The notes: generated by a model from the letters alone, not told the origin. A DNA stretch of 35,909 nt from Nonomuraea corallina (GCF_027620315.1 NZ_JAPNNL010000065.1:1-35909); one strand, 5' to 3'. Counted from the stretch's first letter, positions 14,622-23,048 are shown. A program made the numbers and translations.

Positions 14622-15070
14622 CGGCCTTCCCCTTCATCGATCTGGATCCGTACCAAGGGCCTGGACCTGATCGTTTCAAGGAAGGGATCCCCTTGAGAGC
14701 GGTCCCATTCCTCCCGGCTCAGTTGGAGCACATTGACCTCTCTGCCGAGCTGCCGCTCCGCCGCCCGAGCCGTGTCATAAAGATCGTCCACATCGGCGGT
14801 GCCGACGACGAGCACGTCCACATCGTGGGGGACCCTGCCGGGCTCACCGGCGTACCGGGCGGCCCAGGACCCGTAGACGTATGCCTCCTCGACGGCGGCG
14901 ACGCCGGACAGGAGGTCTCCGAGTACAGCCAGCGGCCCGTAGGTGAGAGCCAGCAGGTCGGTCAGGGGCCGAGCCACAGCCGTGTCCGTCTCCGCATGGA
15001 CCAGGCGCAGGTTGCCGACCCTGCGCTCCGCGACCAGGCCCGCGGCGGACAGACGATTGACCTCAAGCAA
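14618..15070 (-). pseudogene. 5'-truncated winged-helix/MNT nucleotidyltransferase
   Basis: The frame encodes 150 residues. Residues 1-25 (EVNRLSAAGLVAERRVGN) are the recognition helix and wing of a winged-helix domain whose first half is missing. The rest is a minimal nucleotidyltransferase with GSW (67-69) and the metal-binding pair DVDVLV (Asp83, Asp85). Intact relatives are about 200 residues. The only start is a TTG at 15070 without a ribosome binding site, and the frame is closed by TGA shortly upstream, 25 bases from the ppc stop. With the HEPN remnant it forms a decayed MNT-HEPN toxin-antitoxin-like pair. Third-position G/C bias is weaker than in neighbours. Confidence 0.7.
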
Positions 15071-15094
15071 GTGACCTGGCCATATCGCCGTGCG

Positions 15095-17710
15095 TCAGCC
15101 CGTGTTCTGCAGGCCCGCCGCCACCCCGTTGACCGACAGCAGGAGCAGGGTCGACAGGCGGTCGCGTTCGTGGTCGGACGGTTCGCCGGTGCGCAGCACC
15201 GTCAGGGCCCGCAGCTGCAGATGCGACAGCGCGTCCACGTACGGGTCGCGGAGCTGGACGGCGCGGGAGAGGACCTTGCGGTTCTCCAGGAGGCGCTTGT
15301 GGCCGGTGACCCGCAGCACCAGCGTGCGGGTGCGGTCGTACTCCTCCAGGACGCGCTCGGTGAAGTCGTCCCTGCCGCCGAGGGCGAGGTAGCGGGCCGC
15401 GATGGAGCGGTCGGTCTTGGCCAGCGACATCTCGGCGTTGTCGAGCATCGCGTTGAACAGCGGCCATTCGGCGTAGGCGGCCTGGAGCTCCTCCAGCGAG
15501 TCGACGGCGGCCAAGCCGGTGCCGAGGCCGTACCAGCCGGGCAGGTTGACCCGGGTCTGCGCCCAGGCGAACACCCACGGGATGGCCCGCAGGTCGTCGA
15601 GCGAGCGCGGGGCGCCGAGGCCGCGGCGGGCCGGGCGGGAGCCGAGGCGCAGGGAGCCGATCTCCTCCAGCGGGCTGACCAGGGCGAACCACTCGGGGAA
15701 GCCGGGGGCTTCGGTGAGCGCGCGGTACGCCTCCTCGGACGCCCTGGCGACCCGCTCGGCCAGCGGGCGGAAGCGTTCGGCCGCGGCGGCGGTGCGGGCG
15801 CCGACCGCGGCGGAGGACGCCAGCAGGACGGCGTTGGCGACCTGCTCCATGTGGCGGCGGGCGATCGCCATGTGGGCGTAGCGGGCGAAGATGACCTCGC
15901 CCTGCTCGGTGACCTTGAACCGGCCGGCGACAGAGCCGGGCGCCTGGGCCAGCACGGCCCGGTTGGCCGGCCCGCCGCCCCTGCCGAGGGCGCCGCCCCG
16001 GCCGTGGAACATGCGCAGCTTGACGCCGTGCGCGGCGGCCCACGCCGTGAGCTGCTCCTGCGCCTCGTACAGGCGCAGGGTCGCGGCGGCCGGGCCGAGC
16101 TCCTTGGCCGAGTCGGAGTAGCCCAGCATGATCTCCATGCGCCGTCCGCCGGCCGCCAGGCGCTCCTGGACCTGCGGGATGTCGAGCATGCCGGTGAGCA
16201 CCCGGGGCGAGTTGGCCAGGTCCGCGCCGGACTCGAAGAGCGGCACCACGTCCAGCGCGAGCGGGCGCCCGCCCAGGGCGTGCGCGACCAGCTCGTACAC
16301 GGCGGCGATGTCGTCGGCGGAGCGGGTGAAGGAGACCACGTAGCGGGAGCAGGCGTCGACGCCGAAGCGGTCCTGGATCCAGGCGATGACCCGGATCGTG
16401 GCCAGCACCTCCTCGGTGCGCTCCGACAGCTCGCCGCCCGCGCGGATCTCCTCCAGGGCGGCCGCGTGCACCTGGGAGTGCTGGCGGACCTCCAGCTCGG
16501 CCAGGTGGAAGCCGAACGTCTCCACCTGCCAGATCAGGTGCTGGAGCTCCCCGTACGCCTGGCGGGGCGCGCTCGCCGCCAGGCTGTCCTGCGCCAGGCG
16601 CAGGTCGGCGAGCAGCTCGCCGGGGCCGCGGTAGGCGAGGTCGAGGTCGCGGCGGCGGGTGGCGGCGATGCGGGCGGCCACGAACAGCAGCCACTGCCGG
16701 TGCGGCTCGCGCGGCGACCGGGTGGCCAGTTCGGAGACCAGGTCGGGGTGGTGGTCGACGGAGGCGGCGAGCGCGGCCGTCAGACCGGCCGAGGCCGGGG
16801 CGAACTGGGCGGAGGCGGTGAGCGTGCGGCCGATGCGCGAGCAGGCGTTCTCCAGCGCGGTGAGCACGTGCTCCGCCTGGATCTGGATCGCCTCGCGGGT
16901 GACCTTGGCGGTGACGTTGGGGTTGCCGTCACGGTCGCCGCCGATCCAGCTGCCGAAGCGGATGAACGGCCGGGCGAGCGGCGCGCCGGTGCCGTCGTGC
17001 AGGGCCGCGTCGAGCGACCGGTAGACCTGCGGCACCATCCGGAACAGGGTCTCGTCGAAGGCGGCCATGGCGGTGCGGACCTCGTCGAGCGGGTCCAGCC
17101 GGGTGTTGCGGAGCTGTGCCGTACGCCAGAGCAGGTCGATCTCCTCCAGCAGGCGGCGCTTGGCCTCGTCGCGCTCGGAGGCGCCCCTGCCGGGCGTGTT
17201 GAACTCGGTGAGCTGATGGCTGACCCGCCGGATGGCGGTGGCGACGGCGCGACGGCGCGCCTCCGTCGGGTGGGCGGTCAGGACGGGGTGCAGCTCCAGG
17301 TCGCGGACGAGCTCGGCGACGCGCTGACGGCCCAGCTCCTGCACGGCGTGCGCCAGCGACTCGCGCTGCACCGCGTCGTCGGTGTCGCGGCGGCGCAGGG
17401 ACCGGATCCGATAGTGCTCCTCGGCCAGGTTGGCCAGGTGGAAGTAGCAGGTGAAGGCGCGGGCGATCTCCACCGCCCGGTCGATCTCCCACGCGGACAC
17501 CATCGAGGCGATCTCGTCGGCGGACGTCTCGCCGCGCCGGGCCGCGATGACGGCCTTGCGCAGGCGTTCGACGTCGGCCAGCAGGTCTTCGCCCCCCTGC
17601 TCGGCGATCACCTGTCCGAGCAGGCTGCCGAGCATCCGCACGTCGCGGCGCAGCTCGTCGGGCATCTCGGTCACGGCGGCACTGCGATGCTCCAGCCCCT
17701 GGTCAATCAT
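15095..17710 (-). CDS. ppc: Phosphoenolpyruvate carboxylase
   Basis: PEP carboxylase adds bicarbonate to PEP to make oxaloacetate, refilling the TCA cycle. The protein of 871 residues has the signature VLTAHPTEARRR with catalytic His147, the GGDRDGNPNVT motif, GYSDSAKELGPAAA and the glycine-rich loop FHGRGGALGRGGGP, and ends with the family's NG-VAAGLQNTG. I chose ATG 17710 because a TATACG box lies 9 bases upstream; the frame is open to 17758 but adds 16 unlikely residues. It is a single-gene transcript by layout. A DasR-like site lies about 50 bp upstream of the start. Confidence 0.96.
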   Translation of the reverse strand: MIDQGLEHRSAAVTEMPDELRRDVRMLGSLLGQVIAEQGGEDLLADVERLRKAVIAARRGETSADEIASMVSAWEIDRAVEIARAFTCYFHLANLAEEHYRIRSLRRRDTDDAVQRESLAHAVQELGRQRVAELVRDLELHPVLTAHPTEARRRAVATAIRRVSHQLTEFNTPGRGASERDEAKRRLLEEIDLLWRTAQLRNTRLDPLDEVRTAMAAFDETLFRMVPQVYRSLDAALHDGTGAPLARPFIRFGSWIGGDRDGNPNVTAKVTREAIQIQAEHVLTALENACSRIGRTLTASAQFAPASAGLTAALAASVDHHPDLVSELATRSPREPHRQWLLFVAARIAATRRRDLDLAYRGPGELLADLRLAQDSLAASAPRQAYGELQHLIWQVETFGFHLAELEVRQHSQVHAAALEEIRAGGELSERTEEVLATIRVIAWIQDRFGVDACSRYVVSFTRSADDIAAVYELVAHALGGRPLALDVVPLFESGADLANSPRVLTGMLDIPQVQERLAAGGRRMEIMLGYSDSAKELGPAAATLRLYEAQEQLTAWAAAHGVKLRMFHGRGGALGRGGGPANRAVLAQAPGSVAGRFKVTEQGEVIFARYAHMAIARRHMEQVANAVLLASSAAVGARTAAAAERFRPLAERVARASEEAYRALTEAPGFPEWFALVSPLEEIGSLRLGSRPARRGLGAPRSLDDLRAIPWVFAWAQTRVNLPGWYGLGTGLAAVDSLEELQAAYAEWPLFNAMLDNAEMSLAKTDRSIAARYLALGGRDDFTERVLEEYDRTRTLVLRVTGHKRLLENRKVLSRAVQLRDPYVDALSHLQLRALTVLRTGEPSDHERDRLSTLLLLSVNGVAAGLQNTG

Positions 17711-17719
17711 GATTCGAAG

Positions 17720-17725
17720 CGTATA
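17720..17725 (-). promoter_or_regulatory. -10 box of ppc
   Basis: TATACG on the minus strand, 9 bases before ATG 17710. There is no Shine-Dalgarno between, so the leader is absent or very short. Confidence 0.45.
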
Positions 17726-17760
17726 CACCGCTTCCGCGCCATCGCAGAGGGGTCTCACTT

Positions 17761-17776
17761 ATTGGACTAGACCACT
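17761..17776 (-). promoter_or_regulatory. DasR-like (dre) operator upstream of ppc
   Basis: ATTGGACTAGACCACT differs from the DasR-responsive element consensus (A, variable, TGGTCTAGACCA, variable, T) only by A for T at position 6. It is centred about 58 bp upstream of the ppc start codon, in the short gap behind the ABC permease gene. Confidence 0.5.
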
Positions 17777-17778
17777 GG

Positions 17779-19338
17779 TCAGACGGGCTTCGAGACGGCG
17801 GCCAGGATCTCCGGCATCCTGGCGAAGCCGATCCGTGCGGCGAGCCTGCGTCCGAGCACCTCGGCGGCCAGCCCGTAGAAGGGAGCGAGCGCGCACACCC
17901 AGAGCAGGCCGAAGAGCATCGGCACCAGGAGCGGCAGCGACAGCAGGACGACCCCGGCCATCGCGCCCATGGAGGAGGCGAACGCCTGCCCGCCCTGGCC
18001 GGGCGCGGCGCCGGTGAAGGCGTTGAGCCGCTCGGGGACGGTGTACGGGATGACGACGCTGGTGACAGCGCCCACGCCGAGCCCGATGCCGAGCACGCCG
18101 AGGCCCGTGAGCACCGCCCAGACGATGCCGCCGGCGCCGCCGGTCAGCACTCCGGTGACGACCGCGACGGCCACCAGGATCGGGATGCCGACGATCGCGC
18201 CGGCCAGGTGGCGGCCCGCGAGGTCGACGCTGAGGCCGCGTTCGGAGCCGATGGCCACGGCGTTCATCCACAGGGAGCGGCCGTCGATGCCGAACGCGTT
18301 GCACAGCTGCATCGTGACCAGCAGCCCGCCGAACGCGGTGAGCGCGATCGGCACGGCGGGGCCGGAAGGGCCGTCGCCGCCGAACGAGATCGCCAGAACC
18401 GCGGTCAGCACCACCGCGGAGAACCAGACGACGCGGTAGCGGGGCTCGCGCCGCATGTACTTGAGCTCCTTGGTGACCACGGCCGCGAGCGGCCCGTCGG
18501 GCAGCAGCCGGTCGACGAGCCCGCTGTCGCGGCGTACGGAGGCGGCCGGGTTGGAGGCGTCGGTCGTGACCAGGGCGCGGTTCAGCGACTTGATCCACAG
18601 CCAGGCGGCGGCGACGACCACGAGAGCCACGGCGGCCAGCTCGGCCAGGCCGGCCCAGCCGCCGTCGGCGATGGCGTGGGCGGCCAGGCCGGACGGCGTC
18701 CAGCGCAGCACCTGCGCGGCCCCGTGGAGCAGCGCCACCGGGTCGCCCATGTCCCTGTTGAGCAGCAGGTTGGGCAGCTGGAACAGCAGCACCGCGCCGA
18801 TCGCGGCGACCGCCAGCACGTCGCGCCCGCGCCGGCTGCGCAGCGCCCCGGACAGCGAGGTGGTCACCAGCCGGGAGGCGACCAGGCAGAGCGCGAACTG
18901 CAGCAGCACGGCCAGCGTGCCGATCAGGAAGCCGCCGATGCCGGAGGCCAGTGCGACCAGCGCGCCGACGGTGACGATCAGCGAGGCGGCCGGCCACACC
19001 CCGGTGGCCGAGGCGGTGAACATGCCGACCGCCAGCCGCGACGTGGGCAGCGGGAACAGCGCCAGCCGCGCCGGGTCCAGGGTGTCGTCCAGGCCGAACG
19101 CCATCAGCGGCAGGGTCGTCCACGCCAGAAGGAACAGGGTGAACAGCACGATGACGAGGTCGGCGGCGACGTCCGGCGGCGCGAGCCGGATCAGGCCCAT
19201 CAGGAAGAAGCCGGCCCCGGCCGCGAGCACGGCCACGACGAGCGTGAAGACGAACCCGAGCTTGCGTTCGAGGTCGCCGCGCAGGTTGCCGGCCAGCAGG
19301 CGGAGCTTGAGCTCGGCGAAGAGCCGTACGGTCGTCAC
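17779..19338 (-). CDS. ABC exporter, large membrane subunit
   Basis: A 519-residue membrane protein with about twelve hydrophobic segments and a basic cytoplasmic loop near the middle (KELKYMRREPRYR). It begins with a cytoplasmic stretch (RLFAELKLRLLAGNLRGDLERKLG) typical of actinobacterial ABC-2-type permeases that pair with one ATPase. The GTG start overlaps the ATPase stop by 4 bases, so the two form one transporter. The substrate cannot be read from the sequence; antibiotics or lipids are possible. A longer frame on the same strand (17759-19348) is a shadow, recognisable by its Arg/Pro/Ala composition. Confidence 0.88.
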   Translation of the reverse strand: MTTVRLFAELKLRLLAGNLRGDLERKLGFVFTLVVAVLAAGAGFFLMGLIRLAPPDVAADLVIVLFTLFLLAWTTLPLMAFGLDDTLDPARLALFPLPTSRLAVGMFTASATGVWPAASLIVTVGALVALASGIGGFLIGTLAVLLQFALCLVASRLVTTSLSGALRSRRGRDVLAVAAIGAVLLFQLPNLLLNRDMGDPVALLHGAAQVLRWTPSGLAAHAIADGGWAGLAELAAVALVVVAAAWLWIKSLNRALVTTDASNPAASVRRDSGLVDRLLPDGPLAAVVTKELKYMRREPRYRVVWFSAVVLTAVLAISFGGDGPSGPAVPIALTAFGGLLVTMQLCNAFGIDGRSLWMNAVAIGSERGLSVDLAGRHLAGAIVGIPILVAVAVVTGVLTGGAGGIVWAVLTGLGVLGIGLGVGAVTSVVIPYTVPERLNAFTGAAPGQGGQAFASSMGAMAGVVLLSLPLLVPMLFGLLWVCALAPFYGLAAEVLGRRLAARIGFARMPEILAAVSKPV

Positions 19339-20102
19339 GGCTCGTCACGCCGCCCGAGCCAGGACAGCTGGGACTCGCCCGTCCGCGTGCCGCCGACCAG
19401 CTCCAGGAACGCCTCGTTGAGGCTGCGCCCGGCGCGCACCCGCTCCAGCGGGCCCTGGGCGACGATGTGGCCGCGGTCCATCACCGACACCCAGTCGCAC
19501 AGCCGCTCGACCAGGTCCATGACGTGGCTGGAGAAGATCACGGTGGAGCCGGAGGCGGTGAAGCCGCGCAGCACCTCGGTGAGGGTGTTGGCGCTGACCG
19601 GGTCGACGCCCTCGAACGGCTCGTCGAGGAAGAGCACGGACGGGTTGTGCAGCAGCGCGGCGGCCAGGCCGATCTTCTTGCGCATGCCGGTGGAGTAGTC
19701 GACGACGAGCTTGTCGGCCGCGTCCGCCAGGTCCATGACCTGCAGCAGGTCGGCGGCGCGCCGCTCGGCCTCGGCCTTGGGGATGCCGCGCAGCCTGCCG
19801 TTGTAGAGGAGCAGCTCGCGGCCGGAGAGCCGCTCGAACAGCCGCAGCCCTTCGGGCAGCACGCCGATGCGGGCCTTGACCTCGACGGGGTCGCGCCAGA
19901 CGTGGAAGCCGTCGATCTCCGCGTGACCGCCGTCGGGCCGGAGCAGCCCGGTGATCATGCTCAGCGTGGTGGTCTTGCCCGCTCCGTTGGGCCCCACCAG
20001 ACCGGCGAAGCTGCCCGCGGGCACCACCAGGTCGACCCCTGCGACGGCGACCTGCGCGCCATACCTCTTGAACAGGCCGGTCGTGCGAACGGCATCCTTC
20101 AT
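19335..20102 (-). CDS. ABC transporter ATP-binding protein
   Basis: A 255-residue ATPase with Walker A GPNGAGKT (37-44), signature STGMRKK (near 137, a variant of LSGGQ), Walker B VLFLDEP (156-162) and the H-loop FSSHVMD. The signature variant and the C-terminal extension are typical of ABC-2 exporters. It energises the permease encoded downstream with a 4-base overlap. The ATG start at 20102 has TAGAGT six bases upstream, so the message is probably leaderless. It is divergent from the carboxylase gene; only 36 bases separate the two starts. Confidence 0.94.
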   Translation of the reverse strand: MKDAVRTTGLFKRYGAQVAVAGVDLVVPAGSFAGLVGPNGAGKTTTLSMITGLLRPDGGHAEIDGFHVWRDPVEVKARIGVLPEGLRLFERLSGRELLLYNGRLRGIPKAEAERRAADLLQVMDLADAADKLVVDYSTGMRKKIGLAAALLHNPSVLFLDEPFEGVDPVSANTLTEVLRGFTASGSTVIFSSHVMDLVERLCDWVSVMDRGHIVAQGPLERVRAGRSLNEAFLELVGGTRTGESQLSWLGRRDEP

Positions 20103-20108
20103 GCGGCC

Positions 20109-20131
20109 ACTCTATGAGCAGGGTTTACCCT
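20109..20131. promoter_or_regulatory. Divergent leaderless promoter pair
   Basis: Within 36 bases between two start codons lie TAGAGT (minus, 20109-20114), 6 bases before the ATPase ATG, and TACCCT (plus, 20126-20131), 7 bases before the carboxylase ATG. The two promoters must overlap. Confidence 0.5.
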
Positions 20132-20138
20132 TGCGCGC

Positions 20139-21725
20139 ATGAGCGCTGCGGAACCCATGCCGGCGATGCCGGACATCCACACGACGGCCGGGAAGATCGC
20201 CGATCTTGAGCGGCGGCGGGACGAGGCGGTGCACGCCGGGTCCGCGGCCGCGGTCGAGAAACAGCACGCCAAGGGCAAGATGACCGCTCGCGAGCGGGTG
20301 CTCGCGCTGCTGGACGAGGACTCGTTCGTGGAGTTCGACGAGTTCGCCCGGCACCGGTCGACCATGTTCGGGCTGGAGAAGAAGCGCCCCTACGGCGACG
20401 GAGTGATCACCGGCTACGGCACCGTCGACGGCCGCCAGGTGTGCGTCTTCTCACAGGACGTGGCCGTGTTCGGCGGGTCTCTCGGCGAGGTGTACGGCGA
20501 GAAGATCGTCAAGGTGATCGACATGGCGCTGAAGACCGGGTGCCCGATCATCGGGATCAACGAGGGCGGCGGCGCCCGCATCCAGGAGGGCGTGGTCGCG
20601 CTCGGCCTGTACGCGGAGATCTTCAAGCGCAACGTGCACGCCTCCGGCGTGATCCCGCAGATCTCGCTCATCATGGGCGCGGCGGCCGGCGGCCATGTCT
20701 ACTCCCCCGCGCTGACCGACTTCGTGGTCATGGTCGACCAGACCTCCCACATGTTCATCACCGGCCCCGACGTGATCAAGACGGTCACCGGCGAGGAGGT
20801 CACGTTCGAGGAGCTCGGCGGGGCGCACGCGCACAACACCAGGTCGGGGGTGGCCCACTACCAGGCCGCCGACGAGACCGACGCGCTGGAGTACGTCAAG
20901 GCCCTGCTGTCCTACCTGCCGAGCAACAACCTGGACGAGGCTCCCGCGTACGAGGCCGCCGAGGACCTCGATCCCGACGCGGAGCTGGACGAGCTGATCC
21001 CGGACTCGGCCAACCAGCCGTACGACATGCGCCGGGTGGTCGAGCACGTGCTCGACGACGGGGAGTTCCTGGAGGTGCAGGAGCTCTTCGCGCCGAACAT
21101 CGTCGTCGGGTTTGGGCGGGTGGACGGGCGGCCGGTCGGCGTCGTCGCCAACCAGCCCATGCATTTCGCCGGATGTCTGGATATCGACGCATCCGAGAAG
21201 GCCGCTCGATTTATTCGAACATGTGATGCCTTCAATATCCCAATCCTGACTTTTGTTGATGTGCCGGGTTTCCTCCCCGGTACGGATCAGGAATGGAACG
21301 GAATCATCCGCCGCGGCGCCAAGCTGCTGTACGCCTACGCCGAAGCGACCGTCCCGCTGGTCACCGTCATCACCCGCAAGGCGTACGGCGGCGCGTACGA
21401 CGTCATGGGCTCCAAGCACCTCGGCGCGGACGTGAACCTCGCCTGGCCCACCGCGCAGATCGCCGTCATGGGCGCGCAGGGCGCGGTCAACATCCTCTAC
21501 CGCCGCGAGCTGGCCGCCGCCGACGACCCCGACGCCGAGCGCGCCCAGCGGGTCACCCAGTACGAGGACACGCTGGCCAACCCCTACATCGCGGCCGAGC
21601 GCGGCTACGTGGACGCCGTGATCCGCCCCTCCGAGACCCGCGCGCAGATCGTCAAGGCGCTGCGGGCCCTGCGCAACAAGCGCGCCACCCTGCCGCCGAA
21701 GAAGCATGGGAACATCCCGCTGTGA
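20139..21725 (+). CDS. pccB: Acyl-CoA carboxylase beta subunit (propionyl-CoA carboxylase-type carboxyltransferase)
   Basis: The carboxyltransferase half of a biotin-dependent acyl-CoA carboxylase; it moves carboxyl from biotin to propionyl- or acetyl-CoA, giving methylmalonyl- or malonyl-CoA. The 528-residue protein has two crotonase-fold domains: ARERVLALLDEDSF and FSQDVAVFGGSLGE in the first, with oxyanion loop GGGARIQEGV, and VDVPGFLPGTDQE and TRKAYGGAYDVMGSKHLGAD in the second. The length is normal. It needs a biotinylated alpha subunit from elsewhere. A patch at 21162-21306 has very different codon use. It is followed at once by the epsilon subunit (GTGA overlap). Confidence 0.95.
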   Translation: MSAAEPMPAMPDIHTTAGKIADLERRRDEAVHAGSAAAVEKQHAKGKMTARERVLALLDEDSFVEFDEFARHRSTMFGLEKKRPYGDGVITGYGTVDGRQVCVFSQDVAVFGGSLGEVYGEKIVKVIDMALKTGCPIIGINEGGGARIQEGVVALGLYAEIFKRNVHASGVIPQISLIMGAAAGGHVYSPALTDFVVMVDQTSHMFITGPDVIKTVTGEEVTFEELGGAHAHNTRSGVAHYQAADETDALEYVKALLSYLPSNNLDEAPAYEAAEDLDPDAELDELIPDSANQPYDMRRVVEHVLDDGEFLEVQELFAPNIVVGFGRVDGRPVGVVANQPMHFAGCLDIDASEKAARFIRTCDAFNIPILTFVDVPGFLPGTDQEWNGIIRRGAKLLYAYAEATVPLVTVITRKAYGGAYDVMGSKHLGADVNLAWPTAQIAVMGAQGAVNILYRRELAAADDPDAERAQRVTQYEDTLANPYIAAERGYVDAVIRPSETRAQIVKALRALRNKRATLPPKKHGNIPL

Positions 21726-21934
21726 CCGAACCATCACGTCCCCACCTGCGCATCGTGCGCGGCGACGCCACGCCCGAGGAGATCGCCGCTCTGGTGGCCG
21801 TGCTCGCGGCCCGGCCCGCCGCCCCGGAGGCGCCGTCGCGAATCCGTACACAATCGTGGAGAAACCCGGTGAGAAACATGCGTAAGCCGCTCACCTCGGG
21901 GAAGTCGGCTTGGCGGATGAGCGCCCTGCCCTAG
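21722..21934 (+). CDS. Acyl-CoA carboxylase epsilon subunit (AccE-like)
   Basis: A 70-residue protein that starts LRIVRGDATPEEIAALVAVLAAR, the hallmark of actinobacterial epsilon subunits, which stabilise the alpha-beta complex. The C-terminal half (SWRNPVRNMRKPL, then AWRMSALP) also follows the family pattern SxW-x-P-R and WR-SGLP. The GTG start overlaps the beta subunit stop by 4 bases. Third-position G/C bias falls in its second half, and this continues into the next gene. Confidence 0.88.
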   Translation: MTEPSRPHLRIVRGDATPEEIAALVAVLAARPAAPEAPSRIRTQSWRNPVRNMRKPLTSGKSAWRMSALP

Positions 21935-22041
21935 ATCGATCCCGGGAATCGGGTGTCAATCTCCTCGGGAGTTGGGACTATCTAGAGAAAGTAGGCGTAT
22001 ATAGTCGGCCGATCAACTAACGCCGCGGCCTGGAGGACATC

Positions 22042-22983
22042 ATGGCCATCCCAGACCTGGTGCCGCACCCTGTGGCAGCGAAGTACGCCGTCCTGGTGGA
22101 CGTCGGATATCTCTACGCTGCCGCGGGGGAAGTGCTGCTTGGAGCGAAGGAACGCAAGGAATATCGTGTGGCCGCGGATGAGCTCATCCAGAGTCTTCAG
22201 AAACATGCAGAGGAACGTATTTCTGGTGAGCTCTTGCGGATCTATTGGTACGACGCCGCCCGTGACCGCGTGCCCACCGTCGACCAGCGCGTCATCGCCC
22301 AGCTGCCCTGGGTGAAGGTGCGCCTGGGCAACCTGAACGCGCGCGGCCAGCAGAAAGGCGTGGACGCGCAGATCAGGAGCGACCTGGAGGCGCTGGCCAG
22401 GCACCACGCGGTGACCGACACCATCCTGCTGGCCGGCGACGAGGACATGGTCCCCGCCGTCGAGGCCGCGCAGGCGTACGGGGTGCGCATCCATCTGTGG
22501 GGGGTGGAGCCGCCCTACGGCACCAACCAGGCCGAGCGCCTGGTGTGGGAGTCCGACACCGTCGAAGTGATCAGCGCTGATTTCCTGAGGCCCTTTTTCA
22601 GCCGTGCTCCGCAGCCCGTGGCGGTCCCGCCGCCCGCGGCTGCGCCGTCGCCCGCTCAGGTGTTCGCGGGCCGCTCACCGGTCAAGCCGCACGTCAAGCC
22701 CGGCCAGGTGGCCAAGCTCGGGCCGAGCCGGCCACGGGTGGAGGACGTGGGCGAGCACGTGGCGCAGAAGTGGATCCTGACGCGGGGCCGCGACAACATC
22801 CGCGACCTCCTGCCCGGCCCCATCCTGCCGACCGTGATCGACACCGAGCTGCTGATCGAGGCGGAGAAGGAGCTGGGCCACTCGCTGCGGCCTTACCCGG
22901 AGGCGCGGGTCTGGCTGCGTGACGGGTTCTGGGCGCGCGTCTACCGCGAGTTCGACCTGGGGGTGGGCGTCTCGTCCAAATAG
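22042..22983 (+). CDS. NYN-domain protein (PIN-like, possible ribonuclease)
   Basis: A 313-residue protein. Residues 14-185 are a NYN domain, a PIN-like fold found in putative RNases, with the acidic residues expected of a metal site: Asp20 in VLVDVGYLY, Asp108 in KGVDAQIRSDL, and Asp133/Asp135 in LLAGDEDMVPAV. A proline-rich linker (about 190-235) leads to a conserved C-terminal domain (ILTRGRDNIRDLLPGPILPT) of unknown role. The start ATG 22042 has GGAGG five bases upstream. The first 70 codons have many A/T third positions, unlike the rest. The substrate is unknown. Confidence 0.87.
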   Translation: MAIPDLVPHPVAAKYAVLVDVGYLYAAAGEVLLGAKERKEYRVAADELIQSLQKHAEERISGELLRIYWYDAARDRVPTVDQRVIAQLPWVKVRLGNLNARGQQKGVDAQIRSDLEALARHHAVTDTILLAGDEDMVPAVEAAQAYGVRIHLWGVEPPYGTNQAERLVWESDTVEVISADFLRPFFSRAPQPVAVPPPAAAPSPAQVFAGRSPVKPHVKPGQVAKLGPSRPRVEDVGEHVAQKWILTRGRDNIRDLLPGPILPTVIDTELLIEAEKELGHSLRPYPEARVWLRDGFWARVYREFDLGVGVSSK

Positions 22984-23042
22984 CCGCCGGCCCCGCCCGC
23001 ACTGAGGTCCGATTCCCGCCAGTCGTCCCCGGTGAGCAGGCA

Positions 23043-23048
23043 TAGTCT
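23043..23048 (+). promoter_or_regulatory. -10 box of the Ada-AlkA gene, leaderless layout
   Basis: TAGTCT, 7 bases before ATG 23056. A GAGG lies between, so a short leader with a weak ribosome site is also possible. Confidence 0.4.

Noticed and set aside
14693..17770. A 1025-residue open frame on the plus strand opposite ppc
   Set aside because: Its composition (Gly, Arg, Ala, Val, Asp, His, Gln) is that of a high-GC antisense shadow; ppc on the other strand is certain.
17759..19348. A 529-residue minus-strand frame overlapping the ABC permease gene
   Set aside because: Rich in Arg/Pro/Gly with no hydrophobic helices, whereas the alternative frame gives a coherent membrane protein coupled to the ATPase.
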